This document shows positions 45,208 through 52,226 of a stretch of 64,000 bases of DNA, piece after piece. The translations under genes were made by a program, and so were the position numbers. Source of the stretch: Psychrobacter arcticus 273-4 (GTDB lineage: Bacteria; Pseudomonadota; Gammaproteobacteria; Pseudomonadales; Moraxellaceae); contig NC_007204.1 of the NCBI RefSeq assembly GCF_000012305.1, positions 992,001 through 1,056,000 of the forward strand. The letters are read 5' to 3'. The notes beneath the pieces were generated by a model. It saw only the letters and a program-made list of their open reading frames with translations, made no database searches and was not told the origin of the DNA. Position 1 is the stretch's first letter. Each line of letters begins with the position of its first letter.

Positions 45208-46503
45208 ATGGGTTTGTTTAGTTATGTATATTCGCGGGTAGCCAGTGCAGTTAGTAGCGCTGTTTCTTACGCTTCAGAAAAGGTCAGTCAGGGTCTATCT
45301 TGGGCAAGAGAAAAGGCAGCTAAGGCTTGTGATTGGATAGCCGAAAAAGGCGAAAGTTTTATTGATAAAGTTAAAGACGTCTATAAAAAAGTAAAGCCTT
45401 TTTTACAGAAAGTGAAACCGTGGCTTGAAAAAGCAGCACTACTACTTGCTCCATTCCCATGGCTGAGCTCAGCGTTAATGACCACAGCTAAAGCAATTGA
45501 CGTATTATTAGCGTTAGAAAACAGCCCAGTGTTACATGCTTTAGAAAAAGCAGCTAGGAAGACTATTAAGTTGGCTCAGTTTATACAAGAAAGATATCTA
45601 ACACCAGAAGAAGTAGAGGAAGCTAAAGAGAACCGTGATGCCTTTATGCAAGCTGAGCAACAGTATGAGTCACAATTAAGTGAAGAGCAGCAAAAAGCTT
45701 TACAACTTAATGAGATGTTGAATAATTATGGAATTTTAAAAGTAGAGTTAAGAGACGTGCTAGAGATGGGTGTCATTGACTTCCAGCACTACTTGAGACT
45801 AAGAGCTACCCAAAAACTATTAGATATGACAGAAAAAAAGATTATGACGGTTGAAAGTATTAATGATATCAACAATGACGACATTTATTTGATTAAAACA
45901 GCAGAAAGTCTCCTCTCTACTGCTCAACTTTCTGATAGCGATGCTATTAGATTAGATAGCATCATCCAGCAACGTTTTGGTAAATCACTTATACCTTTCG
46001 TCTTTGAAGAATTGATGGTGGTGTGGGTTGAAAAGCAGCAAACTTTAGAACAAGACTGGACAGAATTGAGTAAAAAGCTAGCCAAGGACAGAGTACTAAA
46101 AACTCGTTTAGATGTTGCAAAGCGTACTTCAGAGCTAACAGAAGAAGAAACTGAGGTTTATAGTGAGTTGCTGACCAAAATGAGTGGAGAACAAACTAAG
46201 CTTACTCGTTTAGACAGCGAACGTCGCTCAATGAAAAGCTATGTTTATGCTGCAGAAGGCTTTATGCAGATTCTAGAAAAAGATGATGTAACTTTGGAAG
46301 AGGAAGACAAAGATTACCTTCTCGAGGATAGTGAGGAAATTGCCAGCATTATTATGAGAGTAGCACAAAATAATATTGCTTGGGAGTCTTTGACTAGTGA
46401 TGAGCAAAGCCTAATTACAGACTACGCTAATATTTTTGAGGCAGAAGGTAGAGCGCGTGCAGACAAATTAAAACACGAAATTGAAGTGGGAGTAGCAGCT
46501 TAA
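45208..46503 (+). CDS. Helical protein of unknown function in the Zorya-like operon
   Basis: 431-residue protein that I do not recognise. The first 70 residues are repeated amphipathic helices rich in Lys/Ala (AREKAAKACDWIAEKGESF, VKPFLQKVKPWLEKAALL), followed by one moderately hydrophobic stretch around 75-105 that could insert in or lie on a membrane. The rest is charged and mostly coiled-coil-like. The stop overlaps the start of the motor gene by one base, indicating translational coupling. It occupies the place of the effector or adaptor in the operon. Confidence 0.75.
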   Translation: MGLFSYVYSRVASAVSSAVSYASEKVSQGLSWAREKAAKACDWIAEKGESFIDKVKDVYKKVKPFLQKVKPWLEKAALLLAPFPWLSSALMTTAKAIDVLLALENSPVLHALEKAARKTIKLAQFIQERYLTPEEVEEAKENRDAFMQAEQQYESQLSEEQQKALQLNEMLNNYGILKVELRDVLEMGVIDFQHYLRLRATQKLLDMTEKKIMTVESINDINNDDIYLIKTAESLLSTAQLSDSDAIRLDSIIQQRFGKSLIPFVFEELMVVWVEKQQTLEQDWTELSKKLAKDRVLKTRLDVAKRTSELTEEETEVYSELLTKMSGEQTKLTRLDSERRSMKSYVYAAEGFMQILEKDDVTLEEEDKDYLLEDSEEIASIIMRVAQNNIAWESLTSDEQSLITDYANIFEAEGRARADKLKHEIEVGVAA

Positions 46504-48275
46504 TGAAAGTAGCAGAGATTGGTGCATTCTTAAATCCTTTTGGCGAAACGCTGTCTACTATTTTTGTAGTGAGTCTCATTACTTTAACCATAGCTACTGT
46601 TGTATGGTTACTGATCTCAGCTAAAGAAGCTAACTGGGAAGCCAACTGGTATGGTGGCGACTTAAATGACGATACTAATAATTTGGCAGGCGAACATGGT
46701 TCTGTGCATGAATTAAGCCAAGCCATCGCTACAAAAGCTGAAAAAGTGGCTGAAATCATGCCTAGTATGCTGTTGATTGTGGGTTTGCTTGGAACATTTT
46801 TGGGGTTAGGTATAGCACTTAACAAAGCGTCTACTGTACTTGCCATGGCAGACACAGCTGGAATGGATTCAGCCATGACTCAATTAATGGGTTTGATGGA
46901 TGGTTTGGGAGCCAAATTTAAAACCTCTACTTGGGGTATCCTTTGTTTCATTATTCTTAATTTGCTCTTCAATATATTTGGATTCCAAGAGAAACGTCTT
47001 GTATGGGCAGTTAAAAAAGTTCGCGAAGAAGCACAAGCGAAAGAAATGGTTTTGAATAGTAAGGAGCTAGAAAGACATCAAGTAATGATTGAGACACTAA
47101 AAAGTATTGATAATAATGCGCAGCAACATAGCCAAATACTTGTAGATAGTATTATGTCATTACAAAAAGAAAGTGCTAAAGAGTTAAATAATAGCTTCTT
47201 GATATTCGGACAAATCAGAAACGATATCAACAATAATAATCGAAATTTGGTTGATAGCTTTAATAAAGCACATGAGCATAGTTTATCCAAGTATGAAGCA
47301 CTGTTTGGTCAAGTACAAAGTAGCCTCAATAACAACAATAAAATAGCCACGAAAAATGCCAAAGACAATATTACTGAACTACAGGAGATTGCTAGCTACA
47401 ACAAAGCCACTCAAAAATCCATGCAAGATTTTGTTGAACAAACGGTTGAGAGTATGGCGTCAATTGGGAAATCTGCAGACAAAATGGCTGTAGCAGCAAC
47501 TGCTGTCGGTAGTTCTGCAGAGGGGTTAAATGGGGTTGTCAAAAACCTACGCGATGAGCTGGAAGGCGTTATGTCAATGATTAAGCAAGATTTGTCAGAC
47601 ACTATTAATAATATGGGTGACAATTTTGAGAGCAACATGGCAACGATGTCAAAAAATATGAGTAAGGCGACTTTAGGTATCTCAAAAGCTGTTGATGAGT
47701 TATCTACCAGTGTCGACAAAACAATGACTGATGTGACTGGTATTATTGGCGAATCAATGGATTTACAGCGTAAATCTGCTAACGAATTTACAGTTACTAG
47801 TGAAGCTTTAAATAGTCAAGTATTTGAAATGACTGACTTGGTTAAACAGTTATCAGGTGATATAACCAGTGGACTAAAAGCAGTATCTGAAAGCGGACGT
47901 CGAATGAAATCACTTGATTCGCGTTATGAAAAATACTCAGAACTTATTGAAAAAATTACAGATACTAACATTCAGCTATTAAATGATAATCAGCACATAA
48001 CCAGCTACTTGCCACGAATCATTGATTCTATACCAAACCTGAGCGACAATATTAATGATACCTTCTTGGAATCTGTAAAAATACAACGTAATTCTACTGA
48101 TATTTTTGATCAGCTATCAAGTGATATCAAAAATGCATTAACAGTGATATCTCACAGTGCAGATAGGTTAGAAGTATTAAATTCGCGCTATGAAAATTAT
48201 TCTATATTGGTAGAGAGCATCACCCAGAGTAATCAAAAATTAATTGCTAAAATTGATGAAAAAACTATGGCATAA
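46503..48275 (+). CDS. ZorA-like MotA/TolQ/ExbB motor protein
   Basis: 590 residues. A first membrane helix lies near residues 18-40. Two more follow: MPSMLLIVGLLGTFLGLGIAL (about 88-108) and STWGILCFIILNLLFNIFGF (about 140-160), with the MotA/ExbB proton-channel signature between them. About 420 residues of cytoplasmic coiled coil follow, containing many Asn-rich and Lys/Ser/Asp heptads, reminiscent of the long ZorA tail. Such proteins form a pentameric stator around a ZorB-type dimer and use the proton motive force. The tail also contains a diverged internal repeat (SLDSRYEKYSELIEKIT and VLNSRYENYSILVESIT). Confidence 0.87.
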   Translation: MKVAEIGAFLNPFGETLSTIFVVSLITLTIATVVWLLISAKEANWEANWYGGDLNDDTNNLAGEHGSVHELSQAIATKAEKVAEIMPSMLLIVGLLGTFLGLGIALNKASTVLAMADTAGMDSAMTQLMGLMDGLGAKFKTSTWGILCFIILNLLFNIFGFQEKRLVWAVKKVREEAQAKEMVLNSKELERHQVMIETLKSIDNNAQQHSQILVDSIMSLQKESAKELNNSFLIFGQIRNDINNNNRNLVDSFNKAHEHSLSKYEALFGQVQSSLNNNNKIATKNAKDNITELQEIASYNKATQKSMQDFVEQTVESMASIGKSADKMAVAATAVGSSAEGLNGVVKNLRDELEGVMSMIKQDLSDTINNMGDNFESNMATMSKNMSKATLGISKAVDELSTSVDKTMTDVTGIIGESMDLQRKSANEFTVTSEALNSQVFEMTDLVKQLSGDITSGLKAVSESGRRMKSLDSRYEKYSELIEKITDTNIQLLNDNQHITSYLPRIIDSIPNLSDNINDTFLESVKIQRNSTDIFDQLSSDIKNALTVISHSADRLEVLNSRYENYSILVESITQSNQKLIAKIDEKTMA

Positions 48276-48287
48276 GGGTGTATTTAA

Positions 48288-48923
48288 ATGCAAAAAAAAC
48301 CAAGTGAATGGATATCTATTGCAGATTTGATGTCGGGAGTCATGGCAGTGGTTATGCTACTGCTAGTCATTTCTGTCCTTCAAAATACTTATGCTGAAAT
48401 TAAGCATAAACAAGTAATGGAAAACAGTCAACAAAGTGACCGTCAGAAAATAGCTACCTTATTAGAGGATATTCAGACATCAGTTGCCACACAAGGTGCA
48501 GGTAATCTGATTGACTTTAATATGGAACAAAGCAAAATCACACTAAAAGATAATGTCTTTGCTAGGGGTAGCGCTTGTATTACCCCAGAAGCAAAAACGG
48601 CATTTAATAATATAGAAGATAAAATAACGAGTTTTTTGCAACAGTCTTCGAATGCTAAAATATTTGTAGAAGGCCATACGGATAATATTCCAGTATCACA
48701 ACCTGTGACAGATTATCGACGTTTTTGCACAGTATATGATGATAACTATACGCTATCAGCAGCAAGAGCTAGAGAAGCTCGTAAACTTCTAGTTGGGCAG
48801 TTAGATACTTCTATAGCTAAGCGTATTGTCGTAGCTGGTTATGGTGACTCTCAGCCTATTAAAGGAATATCTCCTGAAGATGATGCCAATAGACGTGTTG
48901 AAGTAAGACTAGCATTAGAATAA
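48288..48923 (+). CDS. ZorB-like OmpA/MotB-domain protein
   Basis: 211 residues. A short N-terminus leads into one membrane helix with the proton-carrying aspartate: SEWISIADLMSGVMAVVMLLLVI (Asp at residue 13). A linker and a C-terminal OmpA/MotB peptidoglycan-binding domain follow: IFVEGHTDNIP, TLSAARAREARKLL, VVAGYGDSQP and NRRVEVRLAL. It should pair with the ZorA-like protein, anchored to the cell wall. It lies 12 bp downstream of that gene and is the last of the four. Confidence 0.9.
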   Translation: MQKKPSEWISIADLMSGVMAVVMLLLVISVLQNTYAEIKHKQVMENSQQSDRQKIATLLEDIQTSVATQGAGNLIDFNMEQSKITLKDNVFARGSACITPEAKTAFNNIEDKITSFLQQSSNAKIFVEGHTDNIPVSQPVTDYRRFCTVYDDNYTLSAARAREARKLLVGQLDTSIAKRIVVAGYGDSQPIKGISPEDDANRRVEVRLALE

Positions 48924-48927
48924 AGAA

Positions 48928-49116
48928 GTGAAAAAGCTCATCGACGAGAAGGCTAAATACACTGACTGGAACAAGCGTGACGACATCAGAGCTGAGCTAC
49001 AGTTTGATTTGATGGTGTTGCTTGATGAATGGGGTTATCAACCTGTTGACTCAAAAGAGGTCTATAAAGAGATATTTGAGCAGACTGAGAATTTTAAGAA
49101 GCATAGGGTGGTTTAG
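48928..49116 (+). pseudogene. Orphan copy of the hsdR C-terminus
   Basis: Encodes about 62 residues matching the last 60 of the intact HsdR at 60060-60248 (AKYTDWNKRDDIRAEL, SKEVYKEIFEQ). The last 80 bp are almost identical in DNA, including the bases just after the stop codon; the 5' part is more diverged. It begins with GTG 5 bp after the ZorB-like stop and has no functional domain of its own. It is best read as the remnant of another type I restriction locus. Confidence 0.85.
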
Positions 49117-49149
49117 TTATAATTACACAGAGTTTGGGAAAGTTTCCTG

Positions 49150-49194
49150 GTAACCCTACCAAGCATAAGACACTTATCCAATAGAATTAAGCTA
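49150..49194. repeat. Solo left end of an IS407-like element
   Basis: About 45 bp starting GGTAACC that closely match the left end of the IS at 25624 (shared AAGCATAAGACACTTA and AATAGAATTAAGCT). The rest of the IS is missing, so this is a relic. Confidence 0.8.
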
Positions 49195-49265
49195 CTATAT
49201 TATATAAGTAGCTTCTAATCACGGTCTATTTTTAACAACCGGTAAAATTTAAAGAAGAGTTGTTT

Positions 49266-49745
49266 ATGAGTTTTTTGATAGGTCCATTTTTAAAAAGTTT
49301 TATTGATAACGTGATAAAAGATACAGTCATTCCTGTCAAGGGTAGCGTTGTCTATTGTGGATTATTCGGATATGCAGAACATTCTGGGATATATATAGGA
49401 GACAATAAAATTGTACACCTTGATGGTTCTGGAATAATTGAAGTTGTTTCTCCTCAGCAGTTTATAGAGAGACTGAGTGGGCTTAACCCTGCTATGAGCA
49501 TTTATGTGTCATGCAATGGCTCATCCGCAACAGGAACAAATACGATTGCAAAAAGAGCTAAGAAAATGGTCGGTAAAAGTAGGAAGTATCACGTTATTTT
49601 AGATAATTGCCATCAGTTCACATCAGGATGTATAACAGGAAATTTTGACAACGCAGATAATTTTTTGTGGATGTTAAAGAGCACAGCTGGTAATAAACTC
49701 AGTACTAATAAATGGAGAGTTTGGGAAAGAAAGTACAGTAGTTAA
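49266..49745 (+). CDS. LRAT-domain (NlpC/P60-like) protein
   Basis: About 159 residues with a lecithin:retinol acyltransferase-like domain, a circularly permuted papain fold. The histidine motif EHSGIYIGDNKIVHLDG comes first, and the cysteine motif ILDNCHQFTSGC later, as in bacterial LRAT proteins that act as acyltransferases or phospholipases/proteases. An N-terminal hydrophobic stretch could associate with membranes. The ATG at 49266 has GAAGAG upstream. It is followed closely by a small membrane protein, probably its partner. Within the island cargo it may be an effector. Confidence 0.78.
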   Translation: MSFLIGPFLKSFIDNVIKDTVIPVKGSVVYCGLFGYAEHSGIYIGDNKIVHLDGSGIIEVVSPQQFIERLSGLNPAMSIYVSCNGSSATGTNTIAKRAKKMVGKSRKYHVILDNCHQFTSGCITGNFDNADNFLWMLKSTAGNKLSTNKWRVWERKYSS

Positions 49746-49823
49746 GTGAGCATCTTGAGAATGTATCTATGTAATAAGATAGTGTATATAATTTATTTTC
49801 TAAACTATATTTGGGATTTATTA

Positions 49824-50309
49824 ATGTTACCTGTTGCCGCTATACCTATGATAAAAGTTGCCGTAGCTTCTACTACAACTAAAGAACTACTGAAAAACGC
49901 CCCAGCAGCGCTTGCGTTTTTGAAGACATCGGAACCCAAAGATTGGTCAGAATCCGATATGAAACTAGTAGAACAATTTTATAATAAGCTTGGCGATTTT
50001 AGCGCTCAAAACGGACAAACTCTTGTAAATAATGCTATACGCTTTCAAGAACTATCACATGCTCAAATAATGGAAACGTTTGCAGAGCTTGATCTATCAA
50101 AGTTAGATTCAGTCGGTACAGCTAAAGTAGCCGAAACAACTATTAAAGAAAACCATAAAACGTCAAGATTTAATACTCTCGCAACTGTTGTCGGTGTCAC
50201 AGTTGGTGTCTTAGCTGCATTTTCTTCAGCCAACAATGCTTCAAATAATAACTATAAACTTAGACGCCCTAGAAGCGTCTCAGAAAAGTTATTTGGCGAT
50301 AAAAAGTAA
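49824..50309 (+). CDS. Small membrane-associated protein paired with the LRAT gene
   Basis: About 161 residues from the ATG at 49824, which has GGGA eight bases upstream; an open frame extends to 49746. The N-terminus is hydrophobic (LPVAAIPMIKVAVAS), the middle is acidic and helical, and a hydrophobic segment FNTLATVVGVTVGVLAAFSSA lies near residues 117-137, followed by a basic tail. No family recognised. It lies about 80 bp after the LRAT gene. Confidence 0.6.
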   Translation: MLPVAAIPMIKVAVASTTTKELLKNAPAALAFLKTSEPKDWSESDMKLVEQFYNKLGDFSAQNGQTLVNNAIRFQELSHAQIMETFAELDLSKLDSVGTAKVAETTIKENHKTSRFNTLATVVGVTVGVLAAFSSANNASNNNYKLRRPRSVSEKLFGDKK

Positions 50310-50378
50310 AATAAAAAGTATGTAACTGCTCACAACCCTTTGTTAATAAAAAAGCCACCTTGCAAAATGCTAAAAAAG

Positions 50379-50424
50379 TGAACTGACCCCCATAAGTTGT
50401 GTCCAACTTAAGGGGGTCAGTTCA
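50379..50424. repeat. Back-to-back IS-like inverted ends
   Basis: TGAACTGACCCCC (50379-50391) and its inverted copy GGGGGTCAGTTCA (50412-50424) with AAGTT/AACTT inside, resembling the two ends of an IS3-type element joined with almost nothing between. It sits within a larger imperfect terminator-like pair (AAAAAAGCC at about 50348 and GGCTTTTTTT at 50431). Likely an IS excision scar or very short remnant. Confidence 0.6.
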
Positions 50425-50465
50425 CATGAGGGCTTTTTTTAGAATTATTATTCATCTACTATTTA

Positions 50466-51458
50466 TTAAGTACAGTTGTTCATATACTGTGCTTCTGTTA
50501 AATCTGGGTTGCGACAGTCTGTTAATCCATCATACCCATCCTCATAACCTGAACGTTCGATAACGAATTTACGCAAATCAGCCTCTGTGCCACCACCAAG
50601 TGTAAAATCATTTAATAAATCTATCATGTCTTGTGATGTTTCAATATCATTGTCAACAAGATAATCAATGCGTGCTGCTTGTGCTGGTGTTAGTGGTCCC
50701 GTTATTTCTACAGCGTTAGCACCTGTTTCATTATTGTAGTAGTCGTCATTCAAAGTATCAGAAGTAACCTCACTTACGTCTGATATTGATGTCATGTCAG
50801 TATCCTGCTGCTCACCTAGATCTTGGAATACATCATCATAGGCTTCACTTGCACTCTCTTCATCAGCCCAGCCTAAGTCAGCGACGGGTGATTCTTCGAC
50901 GTTCTTATTAGACTTTTTATCTTTTGAGTCTAACGAAAAAGAAATCCTTGTGACTTTCCAGCTAAGGCCGTCTCTATGCATAATCACATCTAATGACTCA
51001 TCAGAATCATCTGTATCAATGATCTGAACTTTGAATCGATTAAATGACAGGTAGCCGGCTTTATAATCAATATCCTCATTTTTGGCTTCAGGCTTATCTT
51101 CAGACGTGTCATTATTTAAGTCAAAATCTAATTTTTGCCCTTGAAGCATTAATGCAACACCATCAGGTGTGACCACACCATCAATGATTGGGTCTATCAT
51201 TGCAGCGGCTAACATAGTGCCTAAAGCCTCAAAGCCATCTTGCTCATCACTTGCAGCAAGCTCTTCAACCATAGCGGCTTTGACTTGATCCTTCATGCTC
51301 TGCTTAACGCTAGGGAAATCAATATAACCTGAAAGCTTATCTGCGTCTTTCTGTTCAGCAGCATTTTTAATGTTATACAAAGCTATATATGGTGAAGCGT
51401 AAAGATAAATCGCAAATATAACTAACAAGCCAGCCAACCAAGGTAAAAGCTTTTTCAA
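50466..51458 (-). CDS. DUF2939 domain protein
   Basis: 330-residue protein with one N-terminal membrane helix (LLPWLAGLLVIFAIYLYASPY), followed by a DUF2939 region: YNIKNAAEQKDADKLSGYIDFPSVKQSMKDQV and a glycine/alanine stretch up to about residue 110. The rest is acidic and low in complexity, with a compact Cys-containing end (GYDGLTDCRNPDLTEAQYMNNCT). The function of the family is not known. It is the only - strand gene in the cargo section. Confidence 0.75.
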   Translation of the reverse strand: MKKLLPWLAGLLVIFAIYLYASPYIALYNIKNAAEQKDADKLSGYIDFPSVKQSMKDQVKAAMVEELAASDEQDGFEALGTMLAAAMIDPIIDGVVTPDGVALMLQGQKLDFDLNNDTSEDKPEAKNEDIDYKAGYLSFNRFKVQIIDTDDSDESLDVIMHRDGLSWKVTRISFSLDSKDKKSNKNVEESPVADLGWADEESASEAYDDVFQDLGEQQDTDMTSISDVSEVTSDTLNDDYYNNETGANAVEITGPLTPAQAARIDYLVDNDIETSQDMIDLLNDFTLGGGTEADLRKFVIERSGYEDGYDGLTDCRNPDLTEAQYMNNCT

Positions 51459-51583
51459 AAAATCTCTCCTGAATTTCTAACAATATTAAAATACGATGAA
51501 GCAATACTGATGGCTAACGCCTAGTCTAAAGTTATTAGCTGCCATGCTGACAAAACGTGATTTTCGCCAATTTTCTGTATTTA

Positions 51584-51725
51584 TATAGTCGGTGAAAAGT
51601 AATATCGATACAACACGTACTACTGGTGCAAATTTTTCTTGCTTGCTTGCTATGCCTACGCAGACAGAGGCTGCAAAAAATTTACACCACCAATACGGTA
51701 GCGACTTTAAAGTATTTCAACTATA
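51584..51725 (+). repeat. 138-bp palindromic element, copy 11
   Basis: Full-length copy in orientation A with a 4-base duplication (CTTG) near the centre, giving 142 bp. Confidence 0.9.
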
Positions 51726-51909
51726 CAGGTTTACATAGTAGTAACATTTAGAAATTAATACTAACATTAGTTGACTTGTAAAACAATTTAATAAATTCTT
51801 ATTAATCAAAAATATCTTTCAGGATTCGATGGGAAGATCACCGTTGTCGTTCGTAAAATACTCTTCTTAGGTCTATATAAATTCTGAACCCAGTAGGATA
51901 AAAATTAAC

Positions 51910-52047
51910 TATAGTCGGTGAAAAGTAATATCGATACAACACGTACTACTGGTGCAAATTTTTCTTGCTTGCTGTGCCTACGCAGACAGAGGCTGCAAAA
52001 AATTTACATCAGCAGTACTGTAGCGACTTTAAAGTATTTCAACTATA
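51910..52047 (+). repeat. 138-bp palindromic element, copy 12
   Basis: Full-length copy in orientation A about 180 bp before the hsdM start. Confidence 0.9.
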
Positions 52048-52226
52048 TTATTTTCGATCTATATTGAGCACGAAATAATAGTTCCCTCCAAAAATTAGTT
52101 TGTAGATAAGCTTGCTTAAAAGCATAATCCAGCTAAAATTGTTACCACAATGTAAATTCCTTTCTTGTATGGTTAATCACTCACTGGTTGCGTGATTAAC
52201 CATTAAAATATAGAGAATAAAGAAAA

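Larger units (their letters stand above)
51459..52226. other. Long intergenic region before the restriction operon
   Basis: About 770 bp containing two full copies of the 138-bp element in the same orientation, 184 bp apart. The remainder is AT-rich and probably holds the hsdM promoter. No gene seen. Confidence 0.6.

Noticed and set aside
44105-48923. Assigning the four-gene module to a known Zorya type
   Set aside because: No ZorC, ZorD (helicase) or ZorE (HNH) features are seen in the first two proteins, and I cannot confirm a match to ZorF/ZorG without a search.
46503-48923. Flagellar stator (MotA/MotB) or Tol/Exb energy system
   Set aside because: The long coiled tail, the short OmpA partner and the coupled AAA+ and helical genes do not fit; no flagellar or TonB genes are nearby.
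48928-49116. A functional 62-residue gene after zorB
   Set aside because: It is a fragment of the HsdR C-terminus without an independent domain.
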